Counted from the first letter of the stretch, positions 53,543 to 63,299 are shown. The stretch: DNA of 64,000 nucleotides from Bemisia tabaci (GCF_918797505.1 NC_092801.1:27186477-27250476); one strand, 5' to 3'. Program-made: numbers and translations. The notes: generated from the letters alone by a model not told the origin.

Positions 53543-54374
53543 AGGGTTGCCACAGTCAGGGAATTTTAAAACGTATGGGAAAACCGGGAAATGTTAGAGT
53601 ACCTATATAGCGAGAGTATGGACAGATGTGAAACTCCGAAAATCCATCAGGCCCTCACCGATGCTTCTGCGAATAAAGTTAGGGCCCAGAAATGCAGCCA
53701 ACCTATGAATTTCAACTATCCAGAACGATTTACTAATACAATCGTTACGAACCATCGTCTAAGAAGCACGTATTTGACTCAGTTTTTGCATACATTTACT
53801 CATTTTTGCGGAAGAACGCCCATTTCTGTACATTTTTGGTCATTTTGGTTAGAATTGGAATTTGCAGACTGACAGTGAAATTTTGTGTGTTAGAAGTTGG
53901 TTAGAAGGATGGCCGCACTTTTGGGCCCTAAGACCTCCATGAAGCGATCTGCCCATACTCTCGCTATACAAGTACTCTAGGAAATCTGAGGGAAAATGAC
54001 GAAAATGTCAGGAAAAATGTATTAATTTGTTCAGTTGCGGTTAGACCTAAAATTACCTAACTATACATCTAGATAAATTATATTGATTAAAAATATATTA
54101 ACTAAACAAACTATAAATAAGTAAAAAAATTTAAATTTGAAAAGATCTTATCAATACAAATTTAAATCTCTATTGAAAACTAGGATTACCTTTATTTGCC
54201 CTATAGAATAGGTTTGAGTTTTGGAACAACAAATTTTGCCTAAAAACTATTTTCAATCGTGTCCTCTTAACCACATCTGTCATATCTTAAATTGTCAGGG
54301 AACTTCACCAAAATGTGTAAGAGGAATCAGGGAAATGTCAGGGAATTTCTTTTTCCAAACGCTGTGGCAACCCC
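53543..54374 (+). mobile_element. Family B element with nested J, in FAM110 intron 1
   Basis: AGGGTTGCCACAGTCAGGGA at the left and CGCTGTGGCAACCC at the right are complete B ends. The J insertion at 53595-53979 and an AT-rich extra segment at about 54035-54190 lengthen it. Confidence 0.82.
53595..53979. mobile_element. Family J element with 8-bp TSD
   Basis: TAGAGTACCTATATAGCGAG is mirrored by CTCGCTATACAAGTACTCTA. Flanks are GGAAATGT (53587-53594) and GGAAATCT (53980-53987), and the unoccupied B text is GGGAAATGTCAGGG. It is a hAT-type MITE by duplication length, 385 bp. Confidence 0.85.
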
Positions 54375-54463
54375 GAGATTTTTTCTTCCTCAAAAAAATA
54401 AAATGGGGGTGGGGACTTTCAAACTCCGCAAACGACATATACGTTTGAGAGTTTCACCATCTA

Positions 54464-54705
54464 TATACAGGGTGAGCGAAAAGTCCCCGACCCCCCCTCT
54501 AACTTTTGAACGAATTGAGCTAAGGAAATGAAACTTTGGGAATGTTCCTATCTCAAAAGGGACCATCTTTTGAGGGGGTCAAAATGTTGACCCCCTCAAA
54601 AGATGGTCCTCTTTGAGATAGGAACATTCCCAAAGTTTCATTTCCTTAGCTCAATTCGTTCAAAAGTTAGAGGGGGGGTCGGGGACTTTCCGCTCACCCT
54701 GTATA
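54464..54705. mobile_element. Near-perfect 242-bp palindrome Z1 in FAM110 intron 1
   Basis: TATACAGGGTGAGCGAAAAG is mirrored by CTTTCCGCTCACCCTGTATA. Arms of about 119 bp differ at three positions only, around a 4-base loop (AATG between GGGTCAA and TTGACCC). It includes GCTAAGGAAATGAAACTTTG and GACCATCTTTTGAGGGGG. Confidence 0.92.
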
Positions 54706-55048
54706 ATCCGAAAATTAATTTCGAGGAAAAATATCCACTTCTTTTTCCCTCACTAAATATTCCACCGGGAGAAATTTGACAAAAAGTGGATACATTTTTA
54801 AAAGTGCCCACGCTGTTTTAACTCAAGATCAGGCCAGTAAGACTAAATAGAACTTCCAGCGTAATCTGAGGGAACTAGGTAGTAGGTCGCACCGATAGAA
54901 GCGCCCTGATACTAAGCAATAAGTCATACGTCTTCACTGCCTACGATGTTGCATATCTTAAATTCAGGAGGCGCTCAACGTATTCGCGGTAGCAAACGTC
55001 TGACGGAAGGAAGATTTCGCAGGAATCCCTGGTTTCTCGAACTGCGCG

Positions 55049-55076
55049 CACCCCCCCCCCCCCCCCCCCCCCCCGC
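55049..55076. repeat. Poly(C) run
   Basis: About 25 consecutive cytosines lie in FAM110 intron 1. Such runs are assembly- and replication-prone, so the true length is uncertain. Confidence 0.85.
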
Positions 55077-55397
55077 CCCCTCCCTGATAAATTTCACATT
55101 TAAAGAATTCCACTATGTGTGCAATCTATCCTTTTTAATATGGAAGCGTCCGCTCATGCATAGAAATTTTATATTGCTTGGTTCAAATATTTCATCTAAA
55201 ACTCAAGAGTTAGAAAATAGCTCGGTTAAGATGAAATATTGGTAAAGTAGGTAACTGGTCATATCTTTGGCTCGTGTGAAATTAAAAAGAAAAAGAAAAC
55301 AGGAATAGACGACTGTCTGCTCTGATTTGTTTTTTCATTTACTTAGCAATCTTGGCAAAAAATGTTGTGGAGAATTCGCAGGTGTCTTAAATTTTCT

Positions 55398-55693
55398 GAA
55401 TTTCATGTGTAAAATGAAACCGCTAGGAAAACCGAGTACGAGAAGATCCTTGGTTTCTGAATTGAACAATTATTATTGGAGAAAATATGACAAAATAACC
55501 TAATTTGCTAAAATACACGTGTTTAAAGGAAAATGCCGTCAGATGACGTCATAAGGCAGCAAATTTTCTCACTTTTAAATCTATTTTTCTACAATTTCCC
55601 ACGTCAAAAAAAATATGTAAAATACTGCGAACGCAGCTCATAACGCACTCTCAGTGAAGCAATAAAATTTTTGTGTGCGAATTCCCCATTGCG
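55398..55693 (-). mobile_element. Element T, copy 2, in FAM110 intron 1
   Basis: The reverse complement aligns to 31230-31528 along its whole length with moderate divergence. It keeps the central GCCGTCAGATGACGTCATAA and the ATTATTGGAGAAAATATGAC flank. It ends 75 bp before exon b. Confidence 0.75.
55544..55551. promoter_or_regulatory. TGACGTCA (CRE-type) octamer in intron 1
   Basis: A perfect CREB/ATF palindrome within element T copy 2, intact although the surrounding copy is diverged. It could act as an intronic regulatory site, but nothing in sequence proves use. Confidence 0.3.
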
Positions 55694-55767
55694 TCGAAGA
55701 AGTGAATTCCTTATTTCATTGAATCTCATGTATTTATATTCATGCTCATTTATTTGTTTTTTCCCAG

Positions 55768-55928
55768 ATGCTTCCCTTCATTCTCAAACCCCCCCTCCAC
55801 CACCAAAAAGCCCCCGATTGGTAGCCCCAGTCACCAATCACAGAAGAGGCCCAAACGAACAGCTACAGAATACATTGAGGAAACTTTTTGATACCAACTC
55901 AAAGGAAAACCTCGTGGATATTTCCCCG
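55768..55928 (+). CDS. FAM110 exon b: proline-rich linker
   Basis: The acceptor is TTTTTTCCCAG and the donor GTGAGT. The first two bases complete a TAT codon with the last T of exon a, and the exon ends in phase 0. It encodes about 53 residues with a TPPPPPKSPR run, which is a possible SH3 or WW ligand and contains a Ser-Pro-Arg site. A polar stretch follows (NTLRKLFDTNSKENLVDISP). Low-complexity linkers of this kind are usual between the FAM110 conserved blocks. Confidence 0.85.
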
Positions 55929-55978
55929 GTGAGTGACTTTTAAGAATCCAGAGTTTGACACTGTCCTCCTGTGCTTAA

Positions 55979-56426
55979 GGTGATTCGTCAAAGCTCAAGT
56001 AACGCGGTCGAACTGGCATGAGATATATTGGATCGATTAGGTCAAAAATCTTGGCAGATCGTGAATTTTTAGCGACAAAAAGGACGATAGCCCCTGCGCA
56101 TGAGTGTAAAAAATCATTCTAAACCCAACAATTTTTGAAAATCAAAGAATTAAAAGCAGAATAGTGTTAGGAAAAAAACCTTGCATTCGATACAGCTATA
56201 TTGATTTCTGTATCGAATGCGAGGTTTTTTTCCTAACACTAGGTATTTTGCTGTCAATTCTCTGAATTTTGTCAATTTTTGGGTTTAGAATGATTCTTTA
56301 GGCTCATGCCTAGAGGCTTTTGTCCTTTTTGTAGCTTAAAATTCAAAATCTACCGAGATTCTTGACCTAATCAATGCGATATTTCGCATGTCAGTTTGAC
56401 CAACTCATTGAGCTTGACAAATCACC
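55979..56426. mobile_element. 448-bp element in FAM110 intron 2 flanked by TTAA
   Basis: GGTGATTCGTCAAAGCTCAA at the left is mirrored by TTGAGCTTGACAAATCACC at the right, with TTAA on each side (55975-55978 and 56427-56430). The inside pairs broadly (TCGATTAGGTCAAAAATCTT against GATTCTTGACCTAATCAATG). TTAA targets are typical of piggyBac-type elements, but the class is not proven. Confidence 0.8.
56164..56242. repeat. Central hairpin of the intron 2 element
   Basis: AGTGTTAGGAAAAAAACCTT and GCATTCGATACAG at the left pair with CTGTATCGAATGCGAGGTTT and TTTTCCTAACACT at the right, about 33 bp with one mismatch and a 13-base loop. It resembles a small-RNA precursor shape. Confidence 0.75.
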
Positions 56427-57007
56427 TTAAAAACTGGGATCAACCTTTTCTCATCTTGTAACTTTTCATCTTTGCGTGCTTGCTGACTAGATTAAATGAA
56501 TGATCATCATCTCTCGAACGCAGTATAGGGATTCTTGTTAGTCTGCAACATGGGATTTAATCCATTTGAGAATGTATGTCGATGGCAAATGTGCGAAACC
56601 GCGTATCTATGTTGCAGTGTTTCAAAATTTCCGCCTTTATCTCATAATATGTATATTTTATACTTGACAAATAGTGTAATCAAACAATAAGTCACTGTTT
56701 TCAAATTTCTGTGTTGACTTGATTGCCAGGCAGGACATTGAACGATCATTGAAATTTTCAGAGAATATTAATATCGTCCGAAAGTTTTAAGAAATATTGT
56801 TGAATAGTGCTCTTTCAAGAAAGTATGGGTCTCTATGGGTATTTCTATGAGCAATTCATAAAACTGCAGTGGAAATAAAATTGTTGCAAAATTGTCAAAT
56901 TCTTAAGTACACACTATACTACTACCACTACTATACTACTTTGGTATTCGTTTTTATAGCATTAAATTGTGTATTTTTATTAATCTATCTTTTGTTAAAA
57001 TGTATAG

Positions 57008-57099
57008 GTTGATGATGAGAATGTGGTTCCGTTATCTACTTCCTGCCATAAATCTTTACCAGATCTCTCTACACAACATGCAATTCCAGTCATAACAAG
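57008..57099 (+). CDS. FAM110 exon c: short linker exon
   Basis: The acceptor is AAATGTATAG and the donor is the weaker GTTTGT. The exon starts in phase 0, directly continuing exon b, and ends with two bases (AG) completed by C in exon d. It encodes VDDENVVPLSTSCHKSLPDL and about ten more residues. I see no motif in it. Its support is the correct phase at both ends and an open frame that stops soon beyond the donor. Confidence 0.72.
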
Positions 57100-58748
57100 G
57101 TTTGTCATCACAAGATTTTTTCTACTCCTTCCCATTGTCATGATGAAAGGACCTATCTGTACTAAAAACGGATTGCAAAGTATTTTTTGGGAGCCCCTTG
57201 TGCAGGGCTTTTTAATGAAGAATCCTTAGGAGATAACTTTCATCCAAAGCATTGAAAATGAAGTCACATTTTCACTCTTTCCACACAAGTCAGATTCATG
57301 TGAAGTGTAAGCCTCCATCCCCCTCATTTGCTTCTCTTTCCCCTACAGTATCCTTACTGTTTTCTAGTCAAGCCAGAATAGTCTCCGTTCAGAAATTCTT
57401 ACAAAATTTTAAGGAAATATCAAGGAACTTCTAAACGAGGACCACAATTTCTTGCTCTTTAGTTTATAAGTACTGCCGACCGCTCTCAGACTGAAAATCT
57501 GAGAAAATCATAACTTCTGTGAGGAAACTAAGAATTAGGTCAATTTCAAAATAAGTACTAGAAATTTTCCCATTTTTATATGTATGTACATAATTTTTGG
57601 AGGAAATTCACCATTAATAAATTGTTGACCCAAACAGTAAAGGAATTCTTTAATATCCCAACAAATTTAGGCGTATATGAAATCATTGCAACATATTATC
57701 GCAGCTGTTGCTAAATCTCTGTTATCTTGTAAAAGGAAAAAATTTTAACTCTTTTATTCATGAAAAACATGGTGTCAAGGATCAGAAATAATTGGAATTT
57801 ATCAGAGAATGAAAATTTTTGAGAAAATTGGGGAAATTCAGGGAAAATATTATAGCTTCTGAGCCATCATTATTAACGTCTTGAATGACATATATGAATC
57901 ATCAAATCATCAGAATAATAGAGAGGCTTTCATTCGCCAGATATTATGAACATCAGGAACGCTTTTGGAATTAGGAATTTAAATGCACGTTAAAGAATCG
58001 GCAGAAATATGAAAAAAATCGATATTCACATCTGGAACTCTGGAGAAGTATATAGTTCCTTTCCAAAGCAAAATGAAAATATTTTATGAAAAAAAAATTA
58101 ATGAAAAAAATTTAGAAAATAAAGAAAAAGTAGCTAGCATATGGAAAGTAGACAGAAAATTTAAAGTGAGTGTCACTATTTACCATAGAAAATAAGTCTA
58201 TATCCTGTCTACAAAATGGATCATTTTTCCGTCTAGAAAACTGATAGGGCTATTTCCTGAAGAAAAAATATCCAAAAATCTGTCGGAAAATAGAGAAAAA
58301 TTGGGTATTTTCTTTATCTATTTCTTAGAAATTTAAAATTCAGAAATCAGTTAGAAAAAACACACAATGTAGACAACAAATTTGTCTGTTTTCCTTGTAT
58401 TTAGTGTCCGGAACATGGACAGAAAATTGAAGTTTTTTAATAATTTTCTTACTTCTATCTGATACATGTATTTTCTTTCCATTTTTTTATTTTATTTTTC
58501 TGTCTAGAAAATAGCCAATTTCTAAACTAGTGCTAGACAGAAAATAGAACCCCATTCTACTTGGGAAGGAAAACCAGGATGGGAGAACACTTAGGTTTTT
58601 CATCAGGGAATGAGCTGAAAATCAGGGAAAGAGCGTGGTTAATAATTTTAGACACCATGCCCAAAAATTATTAAACGTTGTTGTCAAAATTTTTCCATCA
58701 GATTTTGGCAGTTGATTTAAGTAAATCTATTATCTTGTCATGTTGCAG
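57100..58748 (+). other. FAM110 intron 3
   Basis: AT-rich, with scattered GACAGAAAAT and TCAGGGAAA words (57830-57850 and 58590-58630) that look like decayed family B or related repeats, but without ends. No further exon recognised. Confidence 0.6.
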
Positions 58749-58889
58749 CCCACCTCCAACAAAAGGACCTGAGCTGGCATCAAGTTCTTTGTCATGTCGA
58801 AGTCAGAAAATCACTCCTAGCAAAAGCTTCTCTCTCTCCCCGGTCAAATCTTGCTTCAGTGATGGACCGCTCCACATCGTGGATGATAG
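58749..58889 (+). CDS. FAM110 exon d: Ser/Thr-Pro-rich exon, first of a duplicated pair
   Basis: This exon is 141 bp, with acceptor TCATGTTGCAG and donor GTTAGT. It has the same phase at both ends (one base completing a codon at the start, two bases left at the end), so it can be duplicated or skipped without a frameshift. It encodes KITPSK and LSPVKSCFSDGP, ending in VDDR. TPSK and SPVK both fit the S/T-P-x-K cyclin-dependent kinase consensus. Compare exon e, which has the same length and phase and a related C-terminal half. Confidence 0.85.
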
Positions 58890-59323
58890 GTTAGTTACTA
58901 ATGAATGGCTCATCAAATAAGTCCCTTGGAAAGTAATTATCACCTTATTTTCCAAATATGGATTTTAGTTTTTCTTGGGTGGGTATTTTAAATTTTTTTC
59001 ATCAATTTTTCAATTCATCAATCAATTTTGTTTAAATCGAGAACTCAGAAATTTGTGTCCATTTCCAATTTTGATCTCATAAATTGTATGCTTTTAACCA
59101 GTACTTTGGACTAAAGATGTTTTGAATTTTTCGCTTATCAGTCGTTGTTTTAATTACGTGGTCATATGGATCTGGATAGAATAGAAATTCGGATCGGACA
59201 GAAAAATCTGGACACAGAAATTTTTTCAAAATTTGGATTGACAAATCTTTCGCCTTTTGATAACTATTTTAGGCTGTGGATATTTTTAGAACGGTGCTAA
59301 TTGTCTTTTCATCAATTTTTCAG
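58890..59323 (+). other. FAM110 intron 4, between the duplicated exons
   Basis: A 434-bp AT-rich intron with GTTAGT and TTTTTCAG borders. No repeat copy recognised. Confidence 0.75.
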
Positions 59324-59464
59324 TCTATCTATTTCAACTAGTCATGATGATGCTCCGATGAGCGTAACCTCTGGTCGAAGTTTGTCACAAGATGAATGTG
59401 ATAAATGCTTGTCACCAATCAAATCAGCCTTTAGTTATGGCCCTGTCTTTTCCTCCGATGATAG
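59324..59464 (+). CDS. FAM110 exon e: second of the duplicated pair
   Basis: This exon is 141 bp, with acceptor ATCAATTTTTCAG and a consensus donor GTAAGT. Its length and phases are identical to those of exon d. Its last 19 residues align with exon d without gaps (LSPIKSAFSYGP...DDR against LSPVKSCFSDGP...DDR), with 12 identities. It carries a Ser-Pro-Ile-Lys site at the equivalent position. The first half has diverged and is rich in Ser, Asp and Thr. The simplest reading is tandem duplication of one exon inside the gene. Confidence 0.85.
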
Positions 59465-60278
59465 GTAAGTATCTTTGAAGTTTGGTGCTTTACCTATAAC
59501 CTCTATTTTGAAGTGATAAGTCTCTTTTTCAACACCTCATAGGATTTGCTTGCGAGAAAGCAGTGTCAAACTTCATCTACTTCTATATTTTCTGCTCAAT
59601 TTTTAGTGGGTAAAAATATTTTCACAACGAAAGGTGAAAATTTGCAAATATTGATGTGTCCCTGTGATGTTTGTTTCTCTTTCAATTTAATTCTTGTTCC
59701 TTTTGAAAATTGTATGTACTAGCAATTAAACGCCATACAGACAATGAACATTTTGAATCTTCATTTCTCTGTGGGAAAGCAAAAATCATGCCCAAAAGCT
59801 GAACTGAAATACTTGGAAAAATTTTGATCTCTCTCATAGCCAAAAGCACACTGAAAAGAGAACAAGTGACTTATGAATTTTTTCATCACTCTTTTGTTTT
59901 TGACATCATCATTTCTGTAATGGAAAATAATTTTTATAATGTAATGAACTTCACAGGTACTTAAATTCAACAATGTGTGTAGCTCTAGGGCTGCACATAC
60001 TTTTTACTCCCTATGCTTTTCGAAATTTTTGTTCCAGTATCAGTACATTAAATTGTTGGGACGTCATTTCTGAAAAATATGGGAGGTATAAAACATGTAT
60101 AGCAGTATGAAGATGCGTGCTTGTCATTTGTTTAAGTTATAAGTGCTACTTTGGAACTTTTTTATCAAACCTATTTCATTTGAGTGAGAAGTTTCACATG
60201 GTTTGAAGGCAGGATATAAGTGAATCTGATAATTAAATGAGAAATGCAATGACATATTTATGCTGGTTTTCTTTCCAG
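59465..60278 (+). other. FAM110 intron 5
   Basis: An 814-bp AT-rich intron with a consensus GTAAGT donor. No repeat copy recognised; a minus-strand ORF (59761-59973) is not convincing. Confidence 0.75.
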
Positions 60279-60428
60279 GGAAATGTGCAATGTGAGGCCT
60301 ATCCTGAGGAGCAAGTCTGATATTGGTGATAGAAGTTTACAAAATGTGTCTAGTCCCATCAGTCCGGTTGTTTTGCCAGACCTGGAGCAATTTTTCGGCC
60401 AGCTAGGTTTAGAATCATCAGAATACCA
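60279..60428 (+). CDS. FAM110 exon f: central conserved block
   Basis: This exon is 150 bp, with acceptor TTTTCTTTCCAG and donor GTGAGT. It encodes RPILRSKSDIGDR, a short Ser/Pro spacer (SSPISPVVLP) and DLEQFFGQLGLESSEY. This corresponds to the family's central block, an R-S-K-S-D-L motif followed by an amphipathic D-L-E-R-F-F segment, and is the second diagnostic match. It ends with two bases (CA) completed by G in the last exon. Confidence 0.9.
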
Positions 60429-60667
60429 GTGAGTATTTTAAATCATTCCATCTAAGTCCCTGAAATATGAGAGATGCACCTTGTTTCCACAAAATAAATG
60501 GGTCTTAGAACTCTCTTAATTTAATGCCATTATACAAAGAGAATCTCTACAGAGTGTGAGTTTTGAATAAAAATTTATCTTTTAAAGCATCATATTGGAT
60601 AGTATGTTGCTTGCCTAATAAAAAAGGGATAGAACTCTTCAGTTCAATGATGACCTTACTGCTTAGG

Positions 60668-61232
60668 AGTCACCATAACTGACAACGCAGCATTAAGCAT
60701 TTTAAGCATTAAAAATAAAAATTCTCCTCAAAATTTCGTACAAAAGATGATTTGTGAAACAAAACTTATTGAAAGTTGATCCTAACTAAGATATTAACAT
60801 TTTTCAATGCATGAATTCAAACTTCCCGCTCATAGGAAAAACAATGATCTACTTGACTCGAATCCCACATCAAATGTTACCAAGACAGTTTTTAAGGTAC
60901 AAAAATATGGCAACTTCAATTTCGCCTCTTCGGCTGAGCCATTGCACTTTGTTTTAACTTTGAACATGACAGCGAGGGGAAGGAACACTGCATGATTGAG
61001 AAGCCAGCAAAAACCGTTGAACGCACAATTTGATTCAGTAGGCTAAGGTTTTTCATGTGAGTGAGAGAACCCATTGAGCATTGTAACCAGAGGTAAATAT
61101 AAAAATTATTTACTATCTCGATTATGAGTAAATATTAGTGATTTTTGCTCCGCTAATCATGTTCTTCATGATGAAATTTTGGAGGTCAGACATTTATCAA
61201 TATACTCAAATTCATACTTGTCTAAGTGGTCC
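60668..61232. mobile_element. Family G element, decayed copy, in FAM110 intron 6
   Basis: GCATGAATTCAAACTTCCCG, ATTGAGAAGCCAGCAAAAAC and CATACTTGTCTAAGTGGTCC align in order with the 14159 copy, with many substitutions. This is the oldest-looking G copy in the window and shows that the insertion predates the others or evolved freely in the intron. Confidence 0.7.
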
Positions 61233-61385
61233 GCTGGCTTACAACACAGCTGCTAGATCTTGACTGAGCACCATTTTCTATTTACTCACTAAGCTTAAAC
61301 TGAAATATCAAAATCTTATCGATGTAAACGATTCCCAGCAAGCATTTTTAAACTCACAACTAACAACTTAATTGTGCAATTTCAG

Positions 61386-61608
61386 GTCATTAATCAGTGT
61401 GCGATCTAACACTTCGTCACCTGTCTTCTTCAGCAGCAGCAGTTCGCTTAATTCCAGTAATAGCGATGCCCCAAGCGAGAAAACTGCTACCGCAGACTCT
61501 CTACCAAGGCCGGAGAATGCCCCTTCAATCGTCGAACGGAATGCACGCATCATAAAATGGCTGTGTCATTGTCGCAAAGTCATTGCTCCTCCCGCCCCTT
61601 CTCGGTAA
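61386..61608 (+). CDS. FAM110 exon g: C-terminal conserved block and stop
   Basis: The acceptor is ATTGTGCAATTTCAG, and the stop codon TAA is at 61606-61608. The exon encodes a serine-rich stretch (SSPVFFSSSSSLNSSNSD) and then SIVERNARIIKWL followed by a basic tail (RKV...PSR). The VERNAR-IKWL motif is the most conserved part of FAM110 proteins and sits at the extreme C terminus, as here, so this is the genuine end of the protein. Confidence 0.93.
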
Positions 61609-61671
61609 CAGGAACTGGCATAGTCATTTACTCGGTGCAGTATTATCCTCAAGTGGTTTTACATGTTGATT

Positions 61672-61677
61672 AATAAA
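61672..61677 (+). terminator. Candidate polyadenylation signal of the FAM110 gene
   Basis: AATAAA lies 64 bases after the stop codon and is the first canonical hexamer in the 3' flank. A longer 3' UTR is possible, as the following sequence is AT-rich and holds other such hexamers. Confidence 0.45.
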
Positions 61678-63299
61678 GCAAATTAAGGAGATCTTTTAAA
61701 TTTTCCAAGGAGATGGAAGAGGATATCGTTGTTCAATGCAGTTGGCGTTGGAACTTTAAAATAATTTGTAAATTCTGATTCACAATCTCATAGGCTCACC
61801 CCCTTAGTTTTCTCTAGTTTTTTGACTGATGACTCACAGGGAAAGGTATCATCTTATGATTTCTGGCTGTTCATGTCGTTTTACCAACATGAATGTTGAA
61901 ATTTTGAATGTTGCTGTTGAGGAATTTTCCACCGGTCTTGTATAATATTGAAAACTTGAAGACGGACAGTACAAAGCGAGAGGGAACCAATCAAAAATTT
62001 CTAAAAATAGAACGAAGGATGGTTTTAATTCTGTCCAGAAGCATATTTTCTCTTGCGGAAAATTTGAAGTCCTCGAAAAGTCTTCAGTCGGCAGAAACTT
62101 GACTTGAAGTTTGTTTTTTACAGCGAGCCTTATGGAGGGATGAAACTTCAAACTTATATTTCTCCGCCATAGATTGAGCTTTATGGCAAGATGAGACTTC
62201 AAATTTTAATTTCTCTGCTTCACTTACATGTCACTTAGTTTCTTTCTGCTCAACACCGTCTAAATATTCTTGTCGATTCATACGTAATTTTAGGGTTTCC
62301 AACAAATGTCAAAAATTTCAATATGAAGATTTTTAAACAAGATGTCAAGAAATATCTACTTTGAATACTTATCACAGTTTAAAATCTGATTCTAAATCAG
62401 TTTGTGGCTTACTATTTTGGCACCAACTGTATTTTTCAATGTATACTCCTCTCAATAAGCATTTTTTTGTCTCAGAGAACTCAAATTTGATTTGTTATTG
62501 TTATTTCCTTATTCAACTGTTTCCCCCTTCTTTATATATCCTCTCATGTATTTATTTATTTCTATTCATATTTATAATTGGTTTCATGCTCTTTGTCCAG
62601 CTCCAATAACTAACCAATGAACCCCTTCTTTTAAACAGACCCTTAGTGGTAAGTTTTGTACAGTTAACTTTTCAAAAACAGGGAACGCTTTCATCCTACC
62701 GCCCAGGTTGGCAAAGGATGTTGGCGTTTTTTAGAGATTAGTTTCCGTCTCAAGGATGCGATTCCAACAGGATTCAAACTTCTGTTTATTTACCCTCTTT
62801 AAGTTCAAAGAATTGCGTTTATTCAAAGCTATCGTAGATGATTTCCAACATAACATATGATAAGAGTAAAATATTATGTTTTTTTAGTAGTTTCATAAAA
62901 CATTTTCTCCTTTTAAAATTTGAAGAACATATTATCGTTTAAGTCTCTGTGAATGTTTACAATCATTCAAAACAATAGTTGTTTACAAAATGCAACGGAG
63001 TTTAGGGTTTGTACGACTTGGAGAAATTCTTAAATTTTTTTTATTGATTTTCTGGTCTTTCATCGCGAGAAGCTGCGAATCTATTCCTCGAAAAACGCTT
63101 TTGTATTCCTTAACATCTTTGTTATGTCTTGGCTGCACAAACTCTAACTCCTTGCCTCAAATAAAAACTTTAATTTGTTTTCGATTAACATAATTTGTGA
63201 CTGTACCATAGTATACCTTGTTACCATTCAGCTCAAGCTCTGCATTTTTCAGTTACATACATTTTAATTATTTTGTTTCTGAGATACTGCATTAAAATA
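61678..63299. other. 3' flank of the FAM110 gene
   Basis: AT-rich. 62120-62265 holds a decayed family L right part (GAGCCTTATGGAGGGATGAA, AGTTTCTTTCTGCTCAACAC). The ORF at 62990-63193 has a hydrophobic start but no homology I recognise. Part of this may be 3' UTR. Confidence 0.5.

Larger units (their letters stand above)
53450..55767 (+). other. FAM110 intron 1 (2.3 kb, repeat-laden)
   Basis: Bounded by GTAAGA and TTTTTTCCCAG. It holds the family B element with nested J, palindrome Z1, a C run near 55050 and element T copy 2. Other parts (54706-55040 and 55080-55397) show nothing recognisable. Confidence 0.8.
53321..61608 (+). other. FAM110-family gene, seven coding exons (5' end incomplete)
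   Basis: This is a spliced gene model joining 53321-53449, 55768-55928, 57008-57099, 58749-58889, 59324-59464, 60279-60428 and 61386-61608. Every junction is GT...AG and the reading phase is kept across all six introns, giving about 344 residues and a stop. Three blocks in the FAM110 order identify it: KRKSAVELL...YVKSE...DRKQEL at the N terminus, LRSKSDIGDR followed by PDLEQFFGQLGLE in the centre, and SIVERNARIIKWL at the C terminus. Known vertebrate FAM110 proteins are about 300-370 residues and associate with centrosomes, spindle poles and microtubules; a similar role here is inference. The N-terminal start is not certain, because the first exon shown begins with two bases of a split codon. 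Introns 1, 2 and 6 carry recognisable transposon copies. I gave no symbol because the orthology to FAM110A, B, C or D cannot be set. Confidence 0.9.

Noticed and set aside
53110..53610. 166-codon ORF running through FAM110 exon a
   Set aside because: Only the part after 53320 matches the family. The upstream part runs through the duplicated module, and an acceptor sits exactly where similarity begins, so it is not one exon.
57023..57229. Reading exon c onward as a longer exon
   Set aside because: The open frame continues only by chance past the GTTTGT donor, and the phase with exon d fits the shorter exon.
62990..63193. 67-codon ORF with a hydrophobic start after the FAM110 gene
   Set aside because: No recognisable family, AT-rich context, and no splice or promoter support.
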